A stretch of 33,991 bases of DNA, from assembly GCA_007095845.1 (NCBI GenBank), contig SFBI01000177.1, positions 1-33,991 of the forward strand. Direction: 5' to 3'. Source of the stretch: Microcystis aeruginosa Ma_MB_S_20031200_S102 (GTDB taxonomy: Bacteria; Cyanobacteriota; Cyanobacteriia; Cyanobacteriales; Microcystaceae). Shown one piece after another: positions 23,466-31,117 of this stretch. A program made the position numbers and the translations under genes. The notes below the pieces were generated by a model. That model was given only the letters and a program-made list of their open reading frames with translations. It did no database searches and was not told the origin of the DNA. The first letter of the stretch is position 1. Each line of letters starts with the position of its first letter.

Positions 23466-23508
23466 GATTCTAACCTACTTTAGTTTTTCTTTAAATGCGG
23501 TTAGAATC
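23466..23508. promoter_or_regulatory. Perfect 10-bp inverted repeat upstream of the porin gene
   Basis: GATTCTAACC (23466-23475) and GGTTAGAATC (23499-23508) are exact inverted repeats 23 bp apart, with a T-rich loop. It lies about 75 bp before the -10 box of the porin promoter. It could be an operator, or a terminator-type hairpin of an upstream transcript. Confidence 0.4.
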
Positions 23509-23582
23509 GACAGGGTGGCCACTTTATCAACCGGTCAAGGGAAAAAATGAGATCGCCTCTTTCCTTAAACAATTAAATCGTG

Positions 23583-23588
23583 TATAAT
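23583..23588 (+). promoter_or_regulatory. Consensus -10 box of the porin gene
   Basis: TATAAT exactly, with only a weak -35 candidate (TTTCCT, 23560-23565, 17 bp spacing). It implies a 5' leader of about 70 nt before the ATG at 23663, and a GTGAGGA ribosome binding site. Confidence 0.5.
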
Positions 23589-23662
23589 GGCGAAAGAGTA
23601 GCAAGGCTATATGCGTCATCAAACTGTGTAGTCAACCTATAAGGTGTGAGGAAAAAACCATC

Positions 23663-25522
23663 ATGTTAAAAATGTTCTGGAAATCATTGCTGGTTAGCCC
23701 AGCGATCTTAGGGGCTACCCTGGTAGCTTCTGCTAATGCTAGTAGCTTCGATCCCGTCAAATCTACCAGTGTTTCTACCGAATTTAACAATCTAGAAATC
23801 GCTCAAGTTCAGGACAACGGTGCAGGAACTGGCGAATTACTCAATCAGATCGAACAGTACGGTAACGAGGGTCAAGTTGCGCCCGTACAGGGCAACACCA
23901 TCGATCAAGTCACCAGTGTTAACCAACTGCGCGATGTTTCTCCTACCGCTTGGGCTTTCGAGGCTTTAAGAAGCTTAGTTGAGCGCTATGGTTGTATTGT
24001 TGGTTATCCTGATCGCACCTTCCGGGGCGACCGAGCTTTAACCCGTTGGGAATTTGCGGCTGGTTTAAACGCTTGCTTAAACGTTATGGAACGTTTAATT
24101 CAAGATGGTGTCAACGTCCTCAAGGAAGACTTAGACGCTCTTAAGCGCTTAATGGAAGAGTTCCAAGCTGAATTGGCAGCGTTGGGAGCTAGAGTTGATA
24201 ACTTAGAAAGCCGGGTATCTTTCCTCGAAAATAACCAATTCTCCACCACCACCAAATTAGCTGGGGAAGTTATCTTCGCTGTCACCGATACGGTCGGTGC
24301 TGGTAGCCCCGCCTCCCAGGCCGCCATGCAGTACCGCGCTCGTTTAGTCTTAAACACGAGCTTCACCGGTCAGGACGTGTTGAAAACCCGTTTAGCGGCT
24401 GGCAGTGCCACTCCCTTCGGATTTGACTACAAATCGACCACCACACTACAAAATGGTGATCCCGCTTCCGTCAGATTCGATAAGCTGCAAAGTCCCTCCC
24501 TATTCCAAACTTGGACTGCTGCGGGTAACGGTAGTGATGTGGTTCTCGACTGGTTGGCTTACTATACCCCCGTTGACTTAGGTTACTTCGGTCGCTTCAA
24601 TACCTACGTCGCCGCTTGGGGTGGTATTTGGAATGACTTCGTTCCCACCACTAACCCCTTCTTTGAAGACTTCGACGGTGGTAATGGTGCGCTATCTACC
24701 TTCGCTTCCGAAAACCCCATCTACCGTATCGGTGGTGGTTCTGGGGGTGGTGTTAGCCTACAGTTAGGCTTCCTCCAAAGCATTGTCGGTCCGACTTCCC
24801 TATCTTTAGGTTACTTGGCCGGTGGTGGTGGCTCTAGTTCTGCGGCCAATCCTAACCCGGGTAATGGTCTCTTTAACGGAGATTACGCCGCTTTAGCACA
24901 GATTAACGCTAACCTCTTTAACTTCCTCAACGTTGGCTTCACCTACGTTAACGCTTATCAAGGTGCCGATACCGCCATCTTCGGTAACGGTGGTTCCTTC
25001 GGTGTAACGGGGACTTCCGCCGCTAACCTTTCCCAAAGACAGTTAAATACCCTGCTCAACGTTAACGGCAACGACCCTGGTAGCGTTACCCTACAGGATG
25101 AAGTCGGTTTCTTCAACTTTGGAGCCAAAGTATCCAATAGCTACGGTTTAACCGGTGCAGTGGATATTGGTTTCGCCAGCTTGAGTGCCTTTGGAACCTA
25201 TTCCACCGTTCGCTTACTCGGTCTCGGTGATGCGGAAGTCTGGACCTACGGTGCTGGTATTGCCTTCCCCGACTTAGGTAAAGAAGGAAATATCTTAGGT
25301 CTGTTTGCTGGTGCGCAGCCCTACATTGGTCACTTAAGCTTCCGGGAAACGGGATTGCGGGTATCTAACATCGTTCCCTACCACGTTGAATTGTTCTACA
25401 AGTACCAAGTCACCGATAATATTTCTATCACCCCCGGTGTCATCTGGATTTCTGCACCTGAACAGTTCAAAGGCACTGGTAACGAGTGGATTGGTACTCT
25501 CCGCGGAACCTTTACCTTCTAG
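23663..25522 (+). CDS. SLH-domain outer-membrane porin (cyanobacterial iron-uptake/OprB-type)
   Basis: 619 residues. A signal peptide (about 1-26, ending ANA-S) is followed by a linker and one SLH domain (about 90-150: VSPTAWAFEALRSLVERYGC, then IVGYPDRTFRGDRALTRWEF), which binds the peptidoglycan layer. A short coiled coil (about 150-195) leads to a beta-barrel of about 420 residues ending in aromatic TFTF. Such proteins are the major outer-membrane porins of cyanobacteria; one branch is linked to iron or inorganic ion uptake. Codon use is biased to few codons, it has a consensus -10 box and a strong terminator, all pointing to high expression. Confidence 0.92.
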   Translation: MLKMFWKSLLVSPAILGATLVASANASSFDPVKSTSVSTEFNNLEIAQVQDNGAGTGELLNQIEQYGNEGQVAPVQGNTIDQVTSVNQLRDVSPTAWAFEALRSLVERYGCIVGYPDRTFRGDRALTRWEFAAGLNACLNVMERLIQDGVNVLKEDLDALKRLMEEFQAELAALGARVDNLESRVSFLENNQFSTTTKLAGEVIFAVTDTVGAGSPASQAAMQYRARLVLNTSFTGQDVLKTRLAAGSATPFGFDYKSTTTLQNGDPASVRFDKLQSPSLFQTWTAAGNGSDVVLDWLAYYTPVDLGYFGRFNTYVAAWGGIWNDFVPTTNPFFEDFDGGNGALSTFASENPIYRIGGGSGGGVSLQLGFLQSIVGPTSLSLGYLAGGGGSSSAANPNPGNGLFNGDYAALAQINANLFNFLNVGFTYVNAYQGADTAIFGNGGSFGVTGTSAANLSQRQLNTLLNVNGNDPGSVTLQDEVGFFNFGAKVSNSYGLTGAVDIGFASLSAFGTYSTVRLLGLGDAEVWTYGAGIAFPDLGKEGNILGLFAGAQPYIGHLSFRETGLRVSNIVPYHVELFYKYQVTDNISITPGVIWISAPEQFKGTGNEWIGTLRGTFTF

Positions 25523-25542
25523 GATTTCCTAAATTAAACCCG

Positions 25543-25569
25543 AAACCCCACCGATGGTGGGGTTTTGTT
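25543..25569. terminator. Strong intrinsic terminator shared by convergent genes
   Basis: AAACCCCACC (25543-25552) and GGTGGGGTTT (25556-25565) form a perfect 10-bp stem with a 3-nt loop, followed by TGTTTT. It ends the porin transcript 20 bp after its stop. The A-rich left side gives a weaker T tract on the minus strand. Confidence 0.9.
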
Positions 25570-25986
25570 TTAGGCAAATAAACGCTGATATTCTATCTGG
25601 ATACAGGAATCCATAATCACATTTAAACCTGCCTCGATCGCTTTTTTTTCGGCAACTGGGTGATAAATTTTCAATTGTGTCCAAAGAGTAGCAGCCTGAA
25701 TAGCAATAGCTGACTCGACAATTTCGGGTAGATAATCAGGATGACGAAAAACGTTAACAATATCCACGGGTTCAGGGATAGCCTCTAGAGAAGGATAGCA
25801 GCTTTGACTGTCAATTTGCTTGACCATCGGATTGACAGGATAGACTCGATAACCCACCGCTTGCAGGAATTTGGCCACCTGATAGCTGGCGCGATTCGAT
25901 TTCTCAGAATGCCCGACCACTGCGATAATTTTACTATTGCTGAAGATGGTTTTGAGCGCACCATCGTCTCCTTTAATATTTGGCAT
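25570..25986 (-). CDS. CoA-binding protein (YccU-like)
   Basis: 138 residues, a single Rossmann-type CoA_binding domain: KIIAVVGHSEKSNRASYQVA gives the glycine-rich loop, followed by GYRVYPVNP, PEPVDIVNVFR and a late LNVIMDSC with the conserved cysteine-containing end. Small proteins of this family bind coenzyme A and may sense or protect it, but their physiological role is unclear. The stop codon directly abuts the porin terminator. Confidence 0.85.
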   Translation of the reverse strand: MPNIKGDDGALKTIFSNSKIIAVVGHSEKSNRASYQVAKFLQAVGYRVYPVNPMVKQIDSQSCYPSLEAIPEPVDIVNVFRHPDYLPEIVESAIAIQAATLWTQLKIYHPVAEKKAIEAGLNVIMDSCIQIEYQRLFA

Positions 25987-26027
25987 TGTCCCACCTATCT
26001 TAGAATAGAGTTTTGTTTCTCATAAAG

Positions 26028-26915
26028 ATGAAGTGTAACCTAATTTGGTATCGACTTTTAACTGCAGCTTTAGCCACTCTGAATAACTGGCAGCGATGTT
26101 TAACTTTTTTACAGGAAAAACAGTTATTAAAAATCGAAATCAATCCCTCAGTATCTGTGGGAAAAATTACCCGATGGTTGCCCCTAAATCCTCTGACTTT
26201 AGTTACCGCGGTTCGACAAGCTCACCGTCCACAAAACCTGATGAATTATCTTAGTGTTATCATTCCGACTCTGAACGAGGAGTTAAGAATTGCAGCAACG
26301 TTAAAACAGATAGGTGCGGGAGTAGAAATTATTGTTGTCGATGGGGGAAGTACCGATAAAACCAGAGAAATAGCCGAACAATTGGGAGCAAAAGTTATTA
26401 TTTCTCCTAGCAAAGGTCGTGCATTTCAGATGAATATAGGTGCAAAAATAGCGAAAAGAGATATTTTGTTATTTCTGCATGGAGATACTTTACTTCCCCA
26501 AAATTATCAAGAACAAATTATCAATACTTTATCCCAATCTGGAATAGTAGCAGGGGCCTTTGAATTAAAAATTGATGGAGAGAAAAAAAACCTGCGTTTA
26601 GTAGAAAAATTAGTTAATTGGCGTTCTCGCTGCTTTTCTCTTCCCTACGGAGATCAAGGAATATTTTTAAAAGCCTCAATATTTGCCGATTTGGGCGGTT
26701 TTCCTGAGTTGCCAATTATGGAAGATTTTGAATTAATACAAAGATTGAAAAAAAGGGGTAAAATCGCCATAGTTTCTCCTCCAGTGATTACCTCAGCAAG
26801 ACGTTGGCAAAAATTAGGCATTGGCAAAACCACCTTAGTTAATCAATTAGTTATTATTGGTTATTATCTAAAAATTCCGCCGCATTTGTTGAAAAGTTTT
26901 TATCGTTTATGGTAA
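26028..26915 (+). CDS. Family 2 glycosyltransferase (TIGR04283-like) with an N-terminal extension
   Basis: The core begins NYLSVIIPTLNEELRIAATL and contains EIIVVDGGSTDKT, FLHGDTLLP, GAFELKI, YGDQGIF and ELPIMEDFELIQRLKKRGK. These are GT2 motifs of the TIGR04283 branch, sometimes called arsenosugar biosynthesis glycosyltransferases. The reading frame extends about 71 residues upstream of the core (MKCNLIWYRLLTAALATLNN onward). That extension has no glycosyltransferase motif and is unusual for the family. An alternative ATG at 26241 would give a 225-residue protein of normal size. The ATG at 26028 lies 41 bp from the divergent CoA-binding gene. Confidence 0.78.
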   Translation: MKCNLIWYRLLTAALATLNNWQRCLTFLQEKQLLKIEINPSVSVGKITRWLPLNPLTLVTAVRQAHRPQNLMNYLSVIIPTLNEELRIAATLKQIGAGVEIIVVDGGSTDKTREIAEQLGAKVIISPSKGRAFQMNIGAKIAKRDILLFLHGDTLLPQNYQEQIINTLSQSGIVAGAFELKIDGEKKNLRLVEKLVNWRSRCFSLPYGDQGIFLKASIFADLGGFPELPIMEDFELIQRLKKRGKIAIVSPPVITSARRWQKLGIGKTTLVNQLVIIGYYLKIPPHLLKSFYRLW

Positions 26916-27032
26916 TTAGGGAGAACTGCCACTAGATTCTAATTACTTCTGGGAGTCTCTCGATAAAAGTTTTTGTCTCCCGAAGTACCGATCGATAGGA
27001 TAATTGATCATCGAAACATCTGCTCTGAGAAT

Positions 27033-27743
27033 ATGTCTCTCAATCGCCGTCAATTTATTTATCTTTTAGGTGCTACCCTTGGCACAGCCACTCTTGCCAG
27101 TTTGAAGTCTGCAGCTTTTGCCGCTACCGGTCCCTATAGTCTTATTGCCCTACCCTATAGCTATGATGCCCTAGAACCTTATATTGATAAGGAAACGATG
27201 CAATTTCATCACGATAAACACCATGCAGCCTACGTTAATAATCTCAACACGGCAGTGGCCAAATATCCAGAATTGCAGAAAAAAACAGTAGTAGAATTGA
27301 TTAAAAATCTTGACTCTTTACCCGCCGATATTCGCACCACTGTCCGTAATAACGGCGGCGGCGATCTTAATCATACGATGTTTTGGCAAATTATGTCCCC
27401 CGATGGCGGTGGCGAACCAAAAGGAGCAATAGGAGCGGCAATAATCGCTAAATTTGGCAGTTTCGAGGAATTTAAAAACGCTTTCAACCAAGCTGGTACT
27501 AAACTTTTTGGTAGTGGTTGGACATGGTTGGTGTTAAATAAGTCAGGAGAACTGGAAATTATCAGCACTGCTAACCAAGATAGCCCCCTAATGATGGGAT
27601 TACAGCCAATTATGGGCAATGATGTCTGGGAACACGCCTATTACTTAAAATATCGTAATCAACGAGCTGAGTATTTAAAACAGTGGTGGAATGTGGTTAA
27701 CTGGGAGGAGGTAAATCGCCGCTATCTTCAGGCAAAAGCTTAA
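27033..27743 (+). CDS. sodA: Exported Mn-type superoxide dismutase
   Basis: 236 residues from ATG 27033; the longer frame starts at TTG. The N terminus ([20 protein letters not shown], ending AAFA) is a twin-arginine (Tat) signal, so the folded metalloenzyme goes to the periplasm or thylakoid lumen. The mature part has all four metal ligands: His in [10 protein letters not shown], His in [10 protein letters not shown], and Asp and His in [11 protein letters not shown]. The NNGGGDLNH segment and the Gln in NQDSPLM are typical of Mn rather than Fe enzymes. Homoserine kinase starts 2 bp after the stop, so the two are probably co-transcribed, although their functions are unrelated. Confidence 0.92.
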   Translation: MSLNRRQFIYLLGATLGTATLASLKSAAFAATGPYSLIALPYSYDALEPYIDKETMQFHHDKHHAAYVNNLNTAVAKYPELQKKTVVELIKNLDSLPADIRTTVRNNGGGDLNHTMFWQIMSPDGGGEPKGAIGAAIIAKFGSFEEFKNAFNQAGTKLFGSGWTWLVLNKSGELEIISTANQDSPLMMGLQPIMGNDVWEHAYYLKYRNQRAEYLKQWWNVVNWEEVNRRYLQAKA

Positions 27744-27745
27744 CG

Positions 27746-28663
27746 ATGACAACTTTTACGGTTACAGTTCCCGCTACCACTGCTAATATTGGGCCCGGCT
27801 TCGATTGTCTCGGAGCGGCCTTAACCCTATATAATCAGTTTACTTTTACCCTGCTGCCGGCAACGACAGCTAACCCTGTCAGCATTATTGTCAAGGGAAC
27901 TGAATCAGCTAAAGTTAGCCAAGGTGCTGATAATTTAATCTACACTTCTTTTTTGCAAGTTTATCAAAAAATAGGACAGAATCCGCCCCCCATCGCCATC
28001 GAGATCGGTTTAGGGGTTCCCCTGGCTAGAGGTTTAGGTAGTTCTGCTACTGCTATTGTCGGTGGGTTAGTGGCTGCCAATCAATGCGCGGGCAATCCTT
28101 TATCTATGGGGGAAATCGAAGCATTAGCGATCGCATTGGAGGGACATCCGGATAATGTAGTGCCGGCTTTGCGGGGCAACTGTCAGCTATCGGCAGGGGA
28201 CAGCACAAATTGGGCTATTTGTCAAGTATTTTGGCAAAAAAATCTCATTCCCGTCCTAGCGATTCCCGATTTTGAACTAGCTACGGCAAAAGCTAGGGCG
28301 GTTTTACCCGAAAAAATTAGTCGTCAGGAGGCGATTTTCAATATTTCCCGCTTGGGTTTATTATTGCGGGGATTAGAGACGGGTAACGGCGATTGGCTGA
28401 GAATTGCCCTAGAGGATAAACTGCATCAACCCTATCGCCAATCTTTGATCCCGGGTTACGAAAGGGTGAAAAAAGCCGCCATTAATGCCGGTGCTTACGG
28501 GATGGTAATTAGTGGCGCAGGTCCGAGCCTATTGGCTTTAACTAACCCTGAAAATGCCCAAAAAACAGCCACAGAGATGACAAATGCTTGGCAGCAAGTG
28601 GGGATTAACTCCAGTGCCAAAATTTTGGCTTTAGATACCCTAGGGGCGCGGGTAAACTGTTAA
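27746..28663 (+). CDS. thrB: Homoserine kinase
   Basis: 305 residues, a GHMP-family kinase. The N-terminal VPATTANIGPGFDCLGAAL is the ThrB signature. The ATP-binding loop is GVPLARGLGSSATAIVGG, and the C-terminal motif is GMVISGAGPSLLAL. It phosphorylates homoserine on the way to threonine. The start is 2 bp after the sodA stop. Confidence 0.95.
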   Translation: MTTFTVTVPATTANIGPGFDCLGAALTLYNQFTFTLLPATTANPVSIIVKGTESAKVSQGADNLIYTSFLQVYQKIGQNPPPIAIEIGLGVPLARGLGSSATAIVGGLVAANQCAGNPLSMGEIEALAIALEGHPDNVVPALRGNCQLSAGDSTNWAICQVFWQKNLIPVLAIPDFELATAKARAVLPEKISRQEAIFNISRLGLLLRGLETGNGDWLRIALEDKLHQPYRQSLIPGYERVKKAAINAGAYGMVISGAGPSLLALTNPENAQKTATEMTNAWQQVGINSSAKILALDTLGARVNC

Positions 28664-28720
28664 GAGTCCAATTTACCGGTTATACAGATTTCAAAAAAAC
28701 AGGATTTAACTCTCAATATG

Positions 28721-28749
28721 TTGACTATATAGACCACAGGATGTACACT
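28721..28749 (+). promoter_or_regulatory. Promoter of the methyltransferase gene
   Basis: TTGACT (28721-28726) and TACACT (28744-28749) are separated by exactly 17 bp, a strong sigma-70 match. Transcription should start near 28756, ahead of the ATG at 28779. The -35 region overlaps GACTATATAGAC (28723-28734), which resembles half of the controller operator at 30889-30899. Confidence 0.65.
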
Positions 28750-28778
28750 ATGAGTAACATCAGTTGGCAATTGAAGTA

Positions 28779-29723
28779 ATGGATTTTCTTGAAATCAATA
28801 CTATTCATCACGGACGAGCAGAAATATTGATCAAGCAGATTGCGCCTGAGTCAATAGATCTGAGCTTCTGGTCACCACCATATTTTGTAGGAAAAGAATA
28901 CGAGAAAGAAGAAACATATCAATCTTGGCAGGCAATGCTTCGCCAAGTAATCAACCATCACTTTACCGTTTTGAAGCCCGGTGGATTTCTCGTAATCAAT
29001 GCTGGAGATATTCGTTGTTTTAAAGATGAAAAAATTCCTAAATTTCAAGCGATGAACCTTTGCATGCAGAAATCAAAAGTTACCAAAGAAATGGTACTGG
29101 AAGCAAAAGAAAAATTTCCCGAATTTAATCGCTATCAATTGGCTGATTACTTGGGTTGTAGTGAGCAAACAATTGATAGGAGACTTAACGGCAATAACAT
29201 TAGAGGTGGAAAATACGAGTCTCAAACAAGAATGCATCTTATTGGCGGATTTCTTCAAAGCTATGGACAAGAATGTGGCCTTTACTTATATGATCGAAGA
29301 ATTTGGGTAAAAGATCCAGCATGGGCAAATTGCAAATGGACTTCTAACTCGCTTAAGTCCGTTGATGAGTATGAAGATCTTTATATTTTTTGGAAACCTG
29401 GTCAGCAAATTATAGACAGAAAAAAGATCAATCCAGATGAGTGGAAAGCTTGGGGATCTAGAGCGGTATGGTTTATTAGAAGTGTAAGATCAAACGATGA
29501 CCACGAAGCAAAATTTCCTTTAGAACTTGCCTCAAGGGTTGTGCGGTTATATAGCGCTCAAGGAAATACTGTATTAGATCCATTTATGGGTTCTGGCACG
29601 ACTGCAATAGCTTGTATTCAGAATCAAAGAAGCTTTATAGGCATAGAAAAAGAAGCCAAATATGTAAGCCTAGCAAGAGAAAATATTAATAAAGAAGAGA
29701 GCCAACTTAGACTAAATTTTTAA
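28779..29723 (+). CDS. Type II DNA methyltransferase (N4-cytosine class), modification partner of a BglI-like system
   Basis: 314 residues. Catalytic motif IV reads SPPY (residues 32-35), the form typical of N4-cytosine methyltransferases. SAM-binding motif I comes last (DPFMGSGTTA, about 267-276), giving the beta-class order. Between them, KSKVTKEMVLEAKEKFPEFN with YQLADYLGCSEQTIDRRLNG forms a helix-turn-helix-like insert (about 97-145), probably target recognition or DNA contact. The start at ATG 28779 is preferred to a TTG at 28764. It converges on the restriction gene with a 4-bp overlap. It should protect the predicted GCC(N5)GGC sites. Confidence 0.88.
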   Translation: MDFLEINTIHHGRAEILIKQIAPESIDLSFWSPPYFVGKEYEKEETYQSWQAMLRQVINHHFTVLKPGGFLVINAGDIRCFKDEKIPKFQAMNLCMQKSKVTKEMVLEAKEKFPEFNRYQLADYLGCSEQTIDRRLNGNNIRGGKYESQTRMHLIGGFLQSYGQECGLYLYDRRIWVKDPAWANCKWTSNSLKSVDEYEDLYIFWKPGQQIIDRKKINPDEWKAWGSRAVWFIRSVRSNDDHEAKFPLELASRVVRLYSAQGNTVLDPFMGSGTTAIACIQNQRSFIGIEKEAKYVSLARENINKEESQLRLNF

Positions 29724-30622
29724 GGGTAGGGAACTAGAATAGATTCTACTCTCCACGGGTGAATTTTCTTTAATAGTGAGAAACTAACTCGCACTCGTAA
29801 TTTCCTCGGGTCTTTTGATTTATCATCTTTCCCTGGAAATAAAATCCCTCTATAAGTGTTAAGGTAATTGGGATTTTGGGTTAGTAAGAGTCCGTTAGGG
29901 ATACAGGCAACATCAATTCTTTCCAAAGGTTGTCCATTATTTCTGATGTTACTATGGTTGGCCTGTAACATTTGATATACAGGCTTTAGAGCAATAATCA
30001 CAACTGGTGCAATAGTTCCATCAGACAGAACATAAATAGGTGGAATACTTGCATGAAAATCATGTGATGCTCTCGCCCCAATTGCTTGTAGTATCGAGTT
30101 TCTAACTCCTGCTTGAGAATTTTCCCAAGTTCCATCACCCGAGACTTGATTATGGCTCATTACAGTATGATCTTGATCATCTCTTGGTCCCACACTTTTA
30201 ATATCTATAAACAGCCATGCTGAATTAGTAAATCCTTGGGTAGCTTCCAGTATATTTTTGCTACTTATAACAAATCTTTGATCGGCCCCTGTCGGAATTC
30301 CAGTATCCCTAACATCAAAGCTATTGACTAATAACCTTGGTAGTTTAGCTCCTATTGTATGTTCACCAACTTCGAGCCAAGGGTACTGATCCATTATGGG
30401 CTGACGACCTCTATCTCCAGGTGGATAGTTTTCCCAGAAAGGATAAAGATAGGATGCTTCATTGTAGTCATTTTTAATTTCAGCAAGGTTTGATTTAACT
30501 AATGACACAATATGATTAGTCAAAAACCTTTCTAGCTCAATCAAGGTATTTGGGCTTGCTATGAAATAGTTTCTTGCTGAATTGTAAAGTTGGAATTGTG
30601 GCTGCCTGTAAAGATTAATCAC
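29720..30622 (-). CDS. Type II restriction endonuclease, BglI-like
   Basis: 300 residues. From memory of R.BglI (299 residues), the similarity runs the full length: DYNEASYLYPFWENYPPGDR, DQYPWLEVGEHTIGAKLPRL, GIPTGADQRF, DIKSVGPRD, NQVSGDGTWE, LSDGTIAPVV and FPGKDDKSKDPRKLRVRV. The BglI active site (Asp116, Asp142, Lys144) corresponds to Asp114, Asp140 and Lys142 here, so activity is expected. BglI cuts GCCNNNN^NGGC. The C-terminal KDD and RVR segments, in the region that contacts bases in BglI, are also kept, supporting the same specificity. It is translated behind the controller gene (12-bp gap). Confidence 0.9.
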   Translation of the reverse strand: MINLYRQPQFQLYNSARNYFIASPNTLIELERFLTNHIVSLVKSNLAEIKNDYNEASYLYPFWENYPPGDRGRQPIMDQYPWLEVGEHTIGAKLPRLLVNSFDVRDTGIPTGADQRFVISSKNILEATQGFTNSAWLFIDIKSVGPRDDQDHTVMSHNQVSGDGTWENSQAGVRNSILQAIGARASHDFHASIPPIYVLSDGTIAPVVIIALKPVYQMLQANHSNIRNNGQPLERIDVACIPNGLLLTQNPNYLNTYRGILFPGKDDKSKDPRKLRVRVSFSLLKKIHPWRVESILVPYP

Positions 30623-30634
30623 TTACTATACCAA

Positions 30635-30850
30635 TTATTTATTAGAATCGATAAACAAATCTTGAATCTCAACACCTAATGCAGTAGCAAGTTGTTGAAC
30701 AATTTCAATTGTTGGATTTCTAACGCCTCGTTCAATACCACTGATATAAGTTCGGTGTAATCCTGTCTCTTCAGACAGGCGATCTTGCGACCAACCTTTC
30801 TGCTCACGAACTTTTTTGACATTTTGACCAAAAAGTAATCTAACACTCAT
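30635..30850 (-). CDS. Controller (C) protein of the restriction-modification system, XRE-type HTH
   Basis: 71 residues, the usual C-protein size. A single XRE helix-turn-helix covers nearly all of it: FGQNVKKVREQKGWSQDRLS, then EETGLHRTYISGIERGVRNP. C proteins bind operators ahead of their own gene, first activating and later limiting the C-R operon so that methylation comes before cutting. A matching operator is present just upstream, and the nuclease gene follows 12 bp downstream on the same strand. The ATG lies about where transcription should begin, so the mRNA may be leaderless. Confidence 0.9.
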   Translation of the reverse strand: MSVRLLFGQNVKKVREQKGWSQDRLSEETGLHRTYISGIERGVRNPTIEIVQQLATALGVEIQDLFIDSNK

Positions 30851-30857
30851 GCTTTGG

Positions 30858-30899
30858 ATAATAAAAGTATGTTACTTTTTAGTCTATAGACTATAAGTC
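30858..30899 (-). promoter_or_regulatory. C-box operator and promoter of the C-R operon
   Basis: On the minus strand the distal box is GACTTATAGTC (30899-30889), then TATA, then the imperfect proximal box GACTAAAAAGT (30884-30874). This matches the GACTnnnAGTC pair with a 4-bp spacer known for C proteins. A -35-like TAGACT (30886-30881) lies between and over the boxes, with TATTAT (30863-30858) 17 bp further as -10. The predicted start is at or within a base or two of the ATG at 30850. Confidence 0.8.
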
Positions 30900-31035
30900 A
30901 CAATAGGGATTCCTAAGGGAACACATAACAATTCACTGCACCCGAGCGTAGGCTAAACTTTGCACGATTATCCCAAGTTACTGACGGCGGGTGAGTTTAA
31001 CCGTTAAGACCGCATGGGAGATGGGAAATTTTATC

Positions 31036-31070
31036 AGTTATCAGTGAACAGTAATCAGTAATCAGTGAAA
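31036..31070 (+). repeat. Heptanucleotide tandem repeat
   Basis: Five 7-bp units of the AGTnATC type: AGTTATC, AGTGAAC, AGTAATC twice and AGTGAAA. Same repeat class as at 8831. Confidence 0.8.
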
Positions 31071-31117
31071 AGACAGCAGTGTTAGGATAAAAATAAATAT
31101 AAATAATTATTAAGAAA

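Noticed and set aside
28750-28779. Nine-codon leader ORF (ATG at 28750) overlapping the methyltransferase start
   Set aside because: Its ATG directly follows the -10 box at 28744-28749 and lies before the predicted transcription start.
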